Origin: Eurosta solidaginis
Lineage: Eukaryota; Arthropoda; Insecta; Diptera; Tephritidae
Direction of reading: 5' to 3'
Length of the DNA stretch: 64,000 nt
Assembly (NCBI RefSeq): GCF_040869045.1
Contig: NC_090322.1
Coordinates: 169,460,672-169,524,671, forward strand
In this document: piece after piece, positions 10,549-24,100 of the stretch
Numbering within the stretch: position 1 is the first letter of the stretch
Layout: every line of letters begins with the position of its first letter
Position numbers and translations under genes: made by a program
Notes under the pieces: model-generated
What the model saw: the letters and a program-made list of their open reading frames with translations, nothing else
Databases searched by the model: none
What the model was told of the DNA's origin: nothing

Positions 10549-10858
10549 GTAAGGCAAGATCACCCCGAAGAGATTTTAGGCCGAGCTTCTCTTCCAATTT
10601 GCGACGTGCTCTTTTTAAATTTTCCTACAAATTGCCGGGACGGGACCTACTTGTTTTATGCCGACTCTGAACGGCATCTGAAAAGCAGACGAGTTTTCAC
10701 TGAGGGGCTTTCCATGGCCACGGCGACCACGCTTAGAAAAAATTTCCTCTAATTGAAAAACTTTTTTTAAATTTTGATGTTGCTTTGCCCGTGGCGTGAA
10801 CCCAGGATAGACGGTGTGGTAGGCGGAGCACGCTACCATCACACCACGGCAGCCGCCA
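10549..10858 (-). mobile_element. tRNA-derived SINE, copy S2
   Basis: Same family as the copy at 3425-3790 but on the - strand: the tRNA-like head is at the right (ggtgtggtaggcggagcacg, reverse complement) and the 3' end at the left (ccgaagagattttagg). It is shorter than S1 because part of the mid-body (the segment between the GGCAG and CTCTCAGTG motifs) is deleted. It lies in the intergenic space between the convergent genes. Confidence 0.78.
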
Positions 10859-12022
10859 TTTTAGCATAACCCTAATTGAAAGAGTTATAGAAAATATCTC
10901 CAAGATTTGCAAAGAAATTTAAGAAAAACATTGGATTTTCGCGTATGAATCTGACTTCGCGCATCGAAATTCCTCGGAAAATTTTAAATGATATTGCGAA
11001 TATACGTGGCCGTATTGTTGTATTGATTTGACTGAAGAATCTTTTCTCACGTGTTTAGAAAAGTTTTACCTTATTTAGATGGTCAGCAGGGAATAATTTT
11101 GTGGTATGAATGCCAGGACTGACACAGTTCAAAGTTACCTAATTCTGATGAAAATTTCAGATAGTGTATAGAATACAAGCAGTTGATATATGTATTCTAT
11201 AGGACGTTTTTTACCGCTTAAACTTAATAAGAGACAAGCGCAGAACACTATCCGCTCTTATCTCTCCAAAAAAAATTTAGGGCAAACACATATGCGCAAC
11301 ATAAAAAAGAAACCGCAATTATTAGTTTAATATGTTTCGTAATATGCTTAATAATTATCGCAAAATATTATTATTTGTTATATGTATATATGTATAAATG
11401 TATGCGTATATGCAATGTATAAGCTTTATTTCAATATTTCATTTGCATAACAACAAAAATATCATTTTTGAAACAATACTATATTATCTTATGCTTAATC
11501 ATAACAGTATATGAATATATGTATGTGAATGTATCCAGTCACATAAACAAAAAAAAAAAAAAACAACAAAGAAACCACTAAAAAACTTGAATGTATACCT
11601 TAAAATGATGTGCATACCAAATTTAGATTTTTTTCATAATTCATAGTTAATTTAATCAAACAGTTACCAGTGGTATTTAACACAAACTACACTTATACGA
11701 GTATATGCAATTGAAACGAAGTCACGCAAGATATTAAATTTGTATAGGATATTTCGCTTTTCTTTACATGTGAATAATATATAAAAAACAAAAAATTACA
11801 TTTATTGTTTTCTGTATTATATGTTTTTCATAATTTCAATCAGTCAACTTCCCACACTTTTAATAACAAAATAATGTAAACTAATTATCGAAATACGTAA
11901 ATAATGAGCAGAGTAATAGAAGAGAGTTAATAATACAAAAACTAAACTTTAACAATTTAATTTAACAGAAACCTTATCAAGACCTACATGTGTTCCTTAT
12001 TGTTGCTAGGAAGTATTTTCAG
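10859..12022. other. Intergenic sequence including the presumed Gapvd1 3' UTR
   Basis: AT-rich, without recognisable genes. On the - strand it lies directly downstream of the Gapvd1 stop codon. TTTATT at 11811-11816 is AATAAA on the - strand and is a possible, unproven polyadenylation signal. Confidence 0.4.
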
Positions 12023-12163
12023 TTAATCCAAGTAGTCCATTGTCTTGATAAATTTCACTACCGAGCCGAAAAGCGTCCAATGGAATTGCTCTTCGCCTTC
12101 TAACTTATCACCAATAAAGCAAGTAATATATTCAACAGTTGATAGCAAAAATGGTGGATTTGT
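12023..12163 (-). CDS. Gapvd1: Gapvd1 exon 10, end of VPS9 domain
   Basis: It encodes [13 protein letters not shown] through FIKTMDYLD and the stop TAA (12023-12025 on the + strand). The NPP...STVEYI stretch is the conserved Tyr-containing helix region of VPS9 domains. The acceptor on the - strand is cttttacag. Confidence 0.88.
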   Translation of the reverse strand, partial: TNPPFLLSTVEYITCFIGDKLEGEEQFHWTLFGSVVKFIKTMDYLD

Positions 12164-15100
12164 CTGTAAAAGAAAGATAGATTTTATAACGCCAGCATTA
12201 TTACTTATTGTTGGTTTCCCACCATTATAACAACATAGATTAGAACGGGCAAAATATCATCAGCAGCAGGCACACGACCACTTGACATATGCAGAAGACT
12301 CATTATACTTGAAATACACCTATAAATAAAAAATTTAATTAAATCTGAATACAAAATTAATTATGCATCTGTGCGATATTCGTTGGTAGCTGAGATGGAG
12401 CCATTTTGCATTATTGAATAGTGGAATTATTTATTAACATTTTAGTGATTCGAACGTTAGTAGAACGTTGCAAATAAGAGGATTTGCCCTAAATTCGTTA
12501 CAATTCGTGTCAGAAGAAGAATTGTTGAATAAATTCCAGAGTTGCAGAGCACAACAAGGGCATGGCGAAGTTAAGTGAATTAAGGAACTGAAAAAGGAGT
12601 TGGAAGCCCGTGGATTGAATACAACCGGCAATAAGATCGAACTTCAAGCACGGCTACGAGACGCTATGGAGTCGGAAGGAATTAATGTGGACGATGATGT
12701 CTTTCATCCTGATGGGGACGAGACAACAACAAAGATTGAAGAGAAAAACGAAACATCGCAGGCAGTTACCAGCACAGACTTGAATGTGATATTGGCTGCA
12801 ATATCTGCACAAACGTCGACAGTAACATCGAAGATTGAAGCACAAGAAACGCGTATTTTAGAAATGTCGACAGAGATTACATCCAAGATGGAAACTCTAC
12901 TGGAAGAACAGAAGACATATATGACATCCAAGATGGAAACTCAACTGGAAGAACAGAAGACATATATGGCATCCCAACTGGAATCGCAGGAGGCACGTAT
13001 ATCCGAAATGTCGGCACAAATTTCGGCGCAGATATCATCTCAGATCTCTACACAACTTGAACAGCAGGAAGTCCGTATATCATATAAGCTGGAAGCGCGC
13101 ATGGAAGAGAAACTAACCCAATTTCATGAAGGTTTCAGTGGCCGACAGGACAAAATCGAGGCTGAGGTAGATGCATTAAAAGGTCGTATACAGGAGCTGC
13201 AACTAAATCGCCCAGTGGTTTCAGCAAGCAATACGAAGGTAAAAACTCCCATCTTTTGACGGCTCTGTTCCTTTCCAGGTGTTTAAGATTCAGTTTGAGA
13301 AGACGGCATCAGTGAACAACTGTTGTGTTGAAGATAAAGTTGCTGCACTATTCGTGGCATTGAAAGGATCTACTGCTGAAATCCTACAGACTGTTCCCGA
13401 GGGATAGCGGAACAACTACGAAACATTGATGAGCGCTCTAGAGAGACGATACGGAAGCGGACACAGGAAGCAGATATACCAAATAGTTGCAAAACCGCTA
13501 CCAAAAAGCTAGTGAGACTTTGCAGGAGTTTGCGTCAGATGTCGAAAGGTTTGCACATTTGGCGAATGCCGATGCACCCGTTGAATACACCGAAAGGTTA
13601 AAAATCCAGAGCTTCATAAATGGCATACGAGATGTGGAAACGAAATTACATATGCGAATCCAAAACTAACATATGCTGAAACGGTATCGCAGGCACTGAC
13701 TCAGGAAACAGCCTCACTTCTGAGTAAGCCAGCGTACAAAGCTCATCGCGTGGAGGGGGAAAGGCCAGACTGGGTAGACACAATTTTGGAAGCACTGAAG
13801 GGGTCACAACAGAAAAACTCTGGAGTTATGAAATGTTTCAAGTGCGGCAACCCAGGCCACATTGCAGCACCGGTCTTAATCATGTCCCAATCATCAATCC
13901 AACAATGTGGGTGGACGGAAACGCAGAGCTGAAGGAGATGAGCAAATCTCCAAGTCCACTCAATCGTTAAACTAAAGCGAGTCAGCCGCAAGGGGCGACA
14001 GCTGGCTCCCTCAATTGAATACCCCATAATCTCTATCTCGCAAATTGGAAGAAGGTCAAACAATCTTACTGTCGGAGGACATGTGGATGGAAAGGAACGT
14101 TTACTGACTGTAGATACGGGTGCATCTCATTCCATCGTTCGAGCGGATTTAGTTAACAAGAAGATAAGACCATTGCATGGAGCAAGATTGCGTCCCGTGG
14201 CTGTACACTACGGTTCTAGGAGAAGTAGCATGTGAAGTCGCAATTGGGAACATCACGGTAGTACACAATTTTATAGTAGCAGAGATTGTTGATGAAATCA
14301 TAATTGGAGTGGACTTCTTAATCGACCAAGGCATCAAGATCGACATGCAAAGCAAGACGATGCGATATAAGAACATGGATGTACCACTTAATTTCGGCTA
14401 CGAGAAAGGCTACAGCAGTAAACGAGTGCTGGTGGAAGAGAGTCAGCAAATACCAACAAAATCAGAAGCAGTCATCTGGGCAAAGGTTGATGGAGATTGT
14501 GGGACAAACAAATGGTGGGTTGTCGAAGCAGCAAACAAATCAGCACCGAACATACTTGTAGGAAAAACCCTGGCTATGACAAAACAAAATGGACGTATTC
14601 CGGTAAGAGTACTCAATGAGTTCAAGTCACCACTCAAACTGACCAAAGGAGCTATATTGGGAAGATGCCAAGAGGCTGAAGTAGTTATTAACTGTGAACA
14701 GCTCCAGGAACACGTTTCGACTAGTAATACTGATCTTTCAAATGATGGCATGGACGGAGGGGCTAGAGGAAGGCTATCAGAGTAATGCAAAACAACTGCT
14801 CCTAAAGTACGCGAACATATTTGACCAAGATGGCTCCAAACCAGGCCGCACCAACGTTGTGAAACATCAAATTGACACTGGAGATGCGAGGCCGATCCGT
14901 CAAGCTCCACGTAGTGTTCCACTGGCGAAGCGGGAAGTTGTGAGTCAAATCATACAAGAAATGAGCGACAGCGGCGTCATCGAACCATCAGCTAGTCCAT
15001 GGAGCTCACCGGTAGTACTTGTAAAGAAGAAGGATGGAAAAATGAGGTTTTGCGTGGACTACCGGAAGTTGAATGACGTTACGAAAATTTTGCGAATTGT

Positions 15101-18100
15101 TACGAAAACATTGCCAAGAATTGACGACACTCTGGACTCGCTCTCTGGTACGAAATGGTTTTCCACACTGGACTTAAAAAGTGGCTACTGGCAAGTGGAG
15201 GTGAAGGAGGAAGGCAAAGAGAAAACAGCCTTCAGCGTAGGAGATGGTCTTTGGCAATTTACAGTGATGCCTTAACTTTGTAATGCACCAGCTACTTTTA
15301 AGAGACTCACGGATCAGGTATTAAAAGGACTACATTGAAAACACATTCTTAGTGTACCTGGACGATATCATCGTATTGGGCAAGAACTTTGATGAACATC
15401 TTAAAAACTTTGAGGAAGTTTTCCAGATAATAACTGGCGCTGGTCTTAAACTAAGTCCCAAAAAGTGTGCGCTGTTTAAAAAGGAAGTAAATTATTTGGG
15501 TCACAAGGTAACGCCTGAGGGCATCTGCACTGCGAACGAAAAGATAGAGGATGTAAAGGATTGGCCAAGACCACATAACATACATGAATTGCGAAGTTTT
15601 CTTGGGCTGTGCACATATTACCGCCGATTTGTACCAAACTTTTCCAGCGTAGCCCATAGCCTCCATGAGCTTACAAGAAAAAATAAAGCTTTTGAATGGA
15701 AGAAGGAGCAAGAAGTGGCTTTCCAAACATTGAAGGAGCGTTTGTGCACTGCCCCAATGTTAGCATATCCGATTCCAGGAGCAACATTTATTCTAGATAC
15801 AGATGCGAGTGGATATGCTACAGGAGGCGTTTTATTATAACTGATCGATGGACAGGAGAAGGTAGTTCCATATTACAGCCGTTCAATTGGAAAACCAGAG
15901 AGGAATTACTGCGTTACGAGGAGAGAGCTGTTGACATTGGTAGAGTGCATTAAACATTTTCACAAATACCTCTACGGCCGGCGATTCCGCGTCAGGACAG
16001 ATCACGCAGCGTTGAAATGGCTTCTGCAGTTCCGTAATCCGGAAGGGCAATTGGCACGGTGGATCGAGCGACTACAAAGCTATGACTTTTCCATTGAGCA
16101 TCGAAAAGGTAGTACCCATGGAAATGCTGATGCAATATCACGAAGACCATGTAGTTTGGAATGCAAGCACTGTTCAAAAGCCGAGGCTAAAGAAGACATT
16201 ATAGATGTCCGGCTAATGACTATGACATGTACGGATGAATGTGACAAGGAACAACTAAGGAAGTGTTAGCTAGAAGATACTGATCTGTCACATGTTATGC
16301 AAGGGCTCGAACGAAACGAAAGACCAAATAGAGAGGAGATGTCAGCAGAGAGTCCCATTGCGAAGTCATATTGGGCATAGTGGAACAGTTTATAATTGAT
16401 ATCCGGTTGCTTGCATCGAGTATGGGAGAGTGAGGATGGTCAATGCAATAAGAAACAGATAGTTGTTCCCAGAAAGAGGATTCCTGACGTGCTCAGCGAG
16501 CTGCATAATGGTCCAAGCGGAGGTCATCTTGGAATCAACGCTCGAGAAGATTAAACAGAGATTCTATTGGATTGGTTGCCGTCAGTCGGTCACTGAGTGG
16601 ATTGCGAACTGCGAGGTTTGCAGCAGAGCGAAAGGGTCCAAAACCCGAAGTCATGGCCAGATGAAGCAATATAACTCAGGTGCGCCATTTGAAAGGATTG
16701 CTATGGATGCCGCAGGTCCATTTCCTACTATCAACTGCGGAAACAAATATGTACTGGTGGTTATGGATTATTTCAGCAAATGGCCAGAGGCATACCCAAT
16801 CCCAAATCAAGAAGCGGAAACAGTAGCAGAAGTGTTTATAAACAATTGGCTTGCAAGGTATGGTGTACCAATAGAGTTACATTCTGACCAAGGCAGGAAT
16901 TTCGAATCAGCTGTGTTCCAGGAAATGTGTAAATCATTGGGCATTCGAAAAACACGGACAACTGCATTGCATCCTCAGTCCGATGGTATGGTGGAACGAT
17001 TCAATAGAACATTGGAGGAGCACTTAAGGAAAGTAGTGGACAAGTTCCATAAAGAGTGGGATACCCGCATACCATTATTCTTGGTGGCTTACCGATCGGC
17101 AGTGCATGAGACAACGGGCCAAACTCCCGCAAAGGTAATTTTTGGCAATGACCTTCGACTGCCAGCTGATTTAAAGTTTGGCGTAAATTCCGTTGCGGAG
17201 AGAAATGTCAAGAAATCCACTGGTATCTTGGAAGAAGAGCCGAGAGAGATACACGATCTTGTAAGGCAACGAGCAAAAGATTATGAGTGACAAGATGAAA
17301 GCCAGATACGATAAAGCAATTAATTCGGAAGGTTTTCAGGAAGGAGATTTGGTGCTGTTATGCAACCCACAACGAAAAAAAGGTTTGTCCCCGAAATTGC
17401 AGTGTAATTGGGAAGGCCCATACAAAGTTGTAAAACGGATCAACGATGTAGTGTACCACATACAAACCATTGGCAAACCACGAAGCAAAATGAAAGTGGT
17501 TCATTTGGAAAGGCTGGCGGCGTTTAGATCAGACTTAGGGGGAGGGCAGTGTGACGAACATTAGCAACACTAAGGGATACTATCATCTCTAAGCCGATAC
17601 TGAGCAGTGACTTATATGCACATAACCAAATTAATCATTATGTCCATACAAGCAGTGGAGAGCAACGCAGAACCACATGCATATATCTGAGATACTCCCA
17701 AAAGTACCCAATAATTTTTGCAAGTATAACGCATATGAGAAGCTATAAACGTAGTTATAGCTGGTAATTTTATAGCTGATAACTAACTAGTAAATTCTAG
17801 AAATAGAAGCGCCTAGAAATATGTCACCGAGGAAACCAAACAGTATAAAAAGCAGCAACAGTTGAGGCACGACAATCAGTTTAACTTAAGCAAGCTATCT
17901 TTGGAGCAGTAGAAGTGTTATTGTGAAGTTGTTATTGTGAAGTACTTTAATAAAGGCCATTTTGCATTATTGAATAGTGGAGTTATTTATTCAACAGTTT
18001 AGTGATTCGAACGTTAGTAGAAGGTTGCAAATAAGATTTGCCCTAAATTCGTTACAATATGTATATCATTACAAGGCACTGGCGATAGCGACATGAAAAG

Positions 18101-21100
18101 TGTACTTCAAGCTACTAAGATCTTTAATCTGAGAAATTCAGGGCTCGAATCGTAACATACAATCACGGATCGGCAACTATAGGAAAGAAAATTACGTGAT
18201 ACGTCAAACGTATAAACGAAATGGGATTATAACATACGATAGCAAACGGAACGTAATTTATTTTCAATTCACAATAAATTCTACGATACACATTAGGTTG
18301 GATTGTATTTTTAGCTCACAATAGATTTTAAACTGTCAAATTGGTTGCCAAAATATAAAAAATAAGTAAATAACTGCGATGGATCAAATTTTGTTTTGTT
18401 TGGGCTCCAGTAATAGCGAAGGAGATGAAAGGATATTCCAAAGGCGGTTAAGAGAGTGCAGTAACCTTTTGTACTTATCGAACAAAGTGCAAGCATATCA
18501 TTTATGTATTATACCTTTGTAACAAAAAAATATTGAAGTTTCTTAGAGAGATTGCGCTTAACTTAAGAAGCTTTTAGTTACTTTCTGGAGAAGTTAAATT
18601 TGAAGCAAGCCGATACAAAAGCGGGTGTCTTGCCATGAATTCCGGCAATATTTCCTTTTGGCTTGGATTAAGCTTGTTTGATTTCGACCTTTGTTTATAA
18701 TAGCAGTTTTAAATTTGTTATTATATTTTACTTATTCAATTATAATTCTAACAATTTTCTTACATTTTCAATGAACTTTGTGTGTATACGATGGCCAGTT
18801 TGTGTTCGAATGAAAGTGGAACGGAACGTGTACGTTCAGTCACTCGTCACGTATGTTGCGATCCAAACTTACGATCGAAGTAGTACGTACACGTATGTCA
18901 TAATCCGAAAATCATATTTTTACGTCATGAGTTATACGATCACGGATGTTACGATTTGGCCCCAGTATGGTTGGCAAGCACTCTGCGGCGGCTACATCAG
19001 CTTTAATGAAATTAAAATCTCACTTACCTTATAACACATTGCAATTTCTCACGTGGCGTTTTATACGCTGTTATATAAGAGAGCTGCTTTTGTGCAAAAG
19101 ACCATGGTGCTTCGGAAAGATACATTTGTGGAATGCAAAGTGCGGGATGGGATGGGCTAATAACGCGTTGTAATTTGATAATATGTTCTGAAAGTACGCT
19201 ACAAAAACATAAAATTATTAGAGATAGATAAAAGCAAGTAAACGTGTCTAAGTTCGGATGTAACCGAACATTATACACTCAGCATGAGCTTCAATTTTAC
19301 ATTTCATTTCAGATAAATTACTCTGCTAAATAACACGTGGCACCACCAGTTTAAAAGAAAAACGTCTCCCCATTTCCTCTTATAATAAAACTTTATAAGT
19401 GAAATATCATATAATCAAAACTGTTTTTTGCTAAGTTATAGCTTATTATTCTAGTCTACGACCCTTTTAAACTTCTTTTATATCTAAGTTGCCGTGGTCT
19501 TTAACCGATCCCGTCCATTTTTACTAGAAATATTCTCTGCCATAAGGAAAACATGTGTACACAGCTTCATTACGATATGTTAATTTTTCTTCGAGTTATG
19601 GCTCCCGAAACATAGAAAATTGCTTAGTCATAAAAGGGGCGGTGCCACACGCATTTTCAAAAATTTTAGTGTTCCAATTTAATGTTATAATTCAATTTAG
19701 AAAGTACAATTCTATTGATACAAAGCTCTTTTTTGCTAAGATATAGCTTATTATTTTCGTCTACGACCCTTTTAAAAATCTTTTATATAAAAGTGGGCGT
19801 GGTCTTTAACCGACCTCGTCCATTTTTTCTAGAAATATTTCCTGCTATAAGGAAAATATGTGTACCCAATTTTGTTACGATATGTAAATTTTTGTTCGAG
19901 TTATGGCTCCCGAAACATAGAAAATTAGTCATAAAAGGGGCGGTGCCACGCCCATTTTTTTTTTAATTTGAAGTTTTTCCTATTGTTATAAATCCACTTG
20001 GGAAATAAAATACCATTGATATAAAGCTCTTTTTGCCCACGACCCTCATAAAAATCATATATAAAAGTGGGCGTTGTCCTTAACCGATTTCGTTAATTTT
20101 TCTTCAAAGCATTCCTTATAGTAAAGGCAACGATAGGTTTAACGATTTTTGATTTATGATTAATAATATTTGTAAAATTGAGTTTATCACATGTGGGCGG
20201 TGCTACGCCCATTTTAAAAAAAATTTTCAATCAAATTTTTTTTCGATACTGATGATGTTGATATATGGAAGTCTATATCTATCTCGATTAGTTTATACCT
20301 GTACAACCAACCGTTATCCAATCAAAGTTAATATACTCTGTGTGCAAAGCACGCTGAGTATAAAAAGCATTCTCAAATTAACTTACGTATCACGTGATAA
20401 ATCGGCATCTTCATTGGGGAACATGACTTGTTGATATAGACGCGTCAATAACATACGTTCAATAGAAAATCGCGCTTCTTGCACCTGCCATTCTGGCATA
20501 CCATGTAATATGCCACCAGCTAATAACATTTCATCCATCAAACCATCAATAAATTCTTCAATCAATTCAATTTTATCATCCGAAACAGTGAGACGTGCAA
20601 ATTCCTCTTGAAATTCTGCTAATTTAGCTTGACGCTTCTCAAAAAATAAACCCACACAAACGCATATTAAATAACGATTGCATGTAGCACTTTCGCTGCG
20701 TAAACGCGTTTCATATTGCTCAATATTTTCCATCATTAAAAGTAGATTTTGACGATAACGCATAAGATATTGTAAATAGTTTTGACGTTTTTGTATATCT
20801 TGTTGTAATTCTTCAAGCAATTGATTGTGTTGATTACGTTCTAGAGTTGAGATGCATCGTATCGCTTCAGAGACATACGAAATTTGTTGGAAATTTTGTA
20901 AATTTAATGCTTGAGCAAGCTGTATTTGTAGATATGTGAGCAATGGTGAGGCGTTAGTGAACTGTAGATATGGGGACAAAATGTTAGTTAGTCAAAACAC
21001 ATTGCAGTTAAAAGAGCAAAAACATATCCAGAAATGAATATTTGTTTTATTTACCGTAGTATGACGAAAATCGCCAGTATGTAAATCAGTCTTTGACAAT

Positions 21101-24100
21101 ACAGTACGTATCTTCCTTTTAATCACATTGAAAGCCAGGGTTTTATCATGCAAAATAGTTTTTGGTGATCTATAGAAGAATAAAAGGTACTATTATATTT
21201 GCATATATGTAGAGATAGACAAATCCTTTATTATACGACGGAGGCGACTGGCAATGAAGAAATAATCAGCATTGCAGAGCATGAAATGAAAGGAACATGG
21301 AAGCCCAAATGTCGACCACTTTGAACATCCACGCCGATGGCACTACGCTACCGACTGTCCTACACCCCAAAATCTTGGGTGTGACGTTTGATCAGCACTG
21401 CTGCAACAACATGAAATGAAACGGGCTGTGCTTTTGGGTAAATCTTAACAATCACATGACAGTGACAGCCAGGCCGCATTCAAGACAATTGAGTCCTTGG
21501 AAAAGCTAAATCAATTAAGAGCACACAACGTAGTACTCTTGGCCTGGGTTCCAGCCTGGCTAGAGAGGCAGCGACTGCACGATCCGTCGGTCCTGAGCCG
21601 CTTCCACCAGTCGGCTCTCAGGAAATTAGAGGGTATTTGTTATTACAAGAGAGGAAAAAGAGAATAAAGCACTGGCGCAATGCGCCAGGTTTGAGACAAT
21701 AGAGTTTCTGTTAGGAGGTTATAGCTCAGTTCGCTATAGGGCTATTGCCTCTATCGGCCTCTCGAAAAATAACCTAAGATTTCTAACAGCTATTCTTACA
21801 GGACACTGTAGACTTAAGAGCCATATGAAGAAACTGGGCATACAATCGAATAACACATGCCGATTTTGTGATCGATCAGCGGATACCGCTAAACATATCC
21901 TCCAGGAATGCGACGCAATCTCAAGACTTAGGGCTATGTTTTTGGGCTCACCATGGCCAGAGCATATCAACATTCAATCCCTCAAGCCAAGAGAACTACT
22001 AGACTTCATCAAGGAAGGCAGCTTGGATGAGGTGCTGTGAGGGAGATGGTTGGAGGCCCATTTGTGCAATGGTCGCAGTGTAATCCTCAATATGCGATCG
22101 ACTTGAAAATTCGGTAACTAATACGCGTGGAGACTTGTGCTATGGCAGAATGAGAGAGGCTAGCATACCATATTCGTTTCAGTTCCATGTATTGCGAGGT
22201 TTTGTTTGGGTGCAAGCAAACGAAAAACTTACAAATAAATCTGTCACAAGGATCCAAGATCCCAATATTTTGACGCTAAACAGACCAGACCTGTTAAATT
22301 TGAATTAGCATTAGTAATCAATTAATTAGATGCCTATTTTAATGGCCAATGATTATTTCAATTGTTTTCCGTAAAAAGCAATTACTAATTGATTACCATT
22401 AAAAAAAAAAATTATGATTTTTTCCGATTATTGAAAAAAATCAAAAGAAAGCAAAAATAATCAGAAAAGGCGTTTTTTATTACTTTTTTTTTTCGATTAT
22501 TTCAGATTTTTTTTTGATTATTTTGATTATTTTTAATTATTTTTGTGCTTCGTTGAAAGAAAAATTCTCGTTTGTTGCATGCACGGAATAATTTCTAAAT
22601 ACAAGTACATTTTAGGATGCAATATTAAATCGTAACCGCTTACCGAGGCAAATATATACATGCAACATATAGGGCGAATGGTATATGCGCGTTGATATAA
22701 ACATATTCTCCGGTAAGTATATACACGTGCATAATTTGCTACACTCATTATATAAAATAATAACGCTCCTCTATGGTTCATCCTTAAGTCAAGCCAATTT
22801 TGTTTTGTATACAAAATTAATATATGTGACCCGGCCTATGAAAAGGTGGCTTTTGACTCAAAAAAAATTACTACTACTAAGAAACTGAAGAAATGCATTG
22901 TTTATCTTTAACAGCTGTTTCTCGCAATTTCTTTTTTGAGTCATAAGCCGCCTTTTCATAGGCCGGGTCACATATATCCAGTATTTGGATTACGTTATGG
23001 CTATGCACTGATTGTTTTGTACATACAAGTACATTGGAGGATGTACCGGTATATCGTGAGCGCTTATCTAGGCATATGGGTACATATATACAAATCTAAT
23101 GTACATGCTCAATGGTACAGTTAGAAAATGTATGCATTACTAATATCATGTTATTTTTTATTAATTTTATATATATGTGTTTTTGTAAACATAAAAATTG
23201 CACAAGTTGATGTTTTAAAAGGAAGTAGTGATGTTATGAAATGTGTACCTAATTAATAATTATTTGCATCAATTAAAAATTGTTTCATTAAATTAACATT
23301 GCCAAAAATAACGATATTTTGATGGAAATCAAAACTTAAAAGAAAGTAAAATAAGTGGTATTTATGTATATTCATTATATAAAAGTTGTTTTAGTCATTA
23401 TAACAAATTTGCATTTGCTTTCATTAAAGTTAAGGTTTCGAATGAAACGTCCGACAAAGACTGACGCCTTGGAGCATTTATAATTCCCGCAAAGGAAAAT
23501 AGTCGCTCAAAAGGAGCAGAAGTTAAAGGCGTGTTGAAGATTTTTGCAGTTTCTTTCAACGCACTTCGTATTTTCCAAATGTCCATGCTAGTACATGAAT
23601 CACCCAGATATACAGCTCATTTTGTACCGAATTTTTCAGCCCACCTGATGTCCCCGTAAATACAAATTACATGAATTGCATCGCATTAAGGAAGAGTCGT
23701 AGCAGCTTGGTAAAGTTGGCATGTCAAGGCAAAGAAGGAGACTATGTATTCTTCAACATATACATTTTTTAGGACTGCTCTCCAATAAGATACTGACCGA
23801 GAGACGACAAAATATCAGGGCAAAGATGCGAATACATCGTCGACGTCTAGAGAAACTAGCACCCAAGGCAGGATATAAATAGATAAGGCGGCAGATTTGT
23901 GATTGGTCGCACCTATTGGATGGGGCGAAGCACTGCTACAACAACAACAACAACAACAACGGCAGACCTGACGCTTCCCAAAGCAGCCGGTTCTATGTAT
24001 CGGAGCGACTCTTGATTTTTCCCGACAAAGGGCTGTCATTTTAGTGTTACCCCATTTAATTTGTTGCGTCCTTGTCAATAAATGCTACTTTGAACTAGGT

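Larger units (their letters stand above)
12400..18056 (+). mobile_element. Second decayed Ty3/gypsy retrotransposon, 5'-truncated, with intact-length 3' LTR
   Basis: It retains about 103 bp of a 5' LTR (12400-12502), a SAP/coiled-coil gag, protease (DTGASHSIV), RT ([17 protein letters not shown]), RNase H ([11 protein letters not shown]), integrase ([11 protein letters not shown]) and a complete 3' LTR (17550-18056). Frames are broken in many places. It has no env frame and sits in Gapvd1 intron 8 antisense to the gene. Two solo LTRs of the same family lie at 30076-30587 and 56003-56550. Confidence 0.88.

Noticed and set aside
12045..12230. + strand ORF of 61 codons near the Gapvd1 3' end
   Set aside because: It is the antisense of Gapvd1 exons 9 and 10, which match the VPS9 domain in phase.
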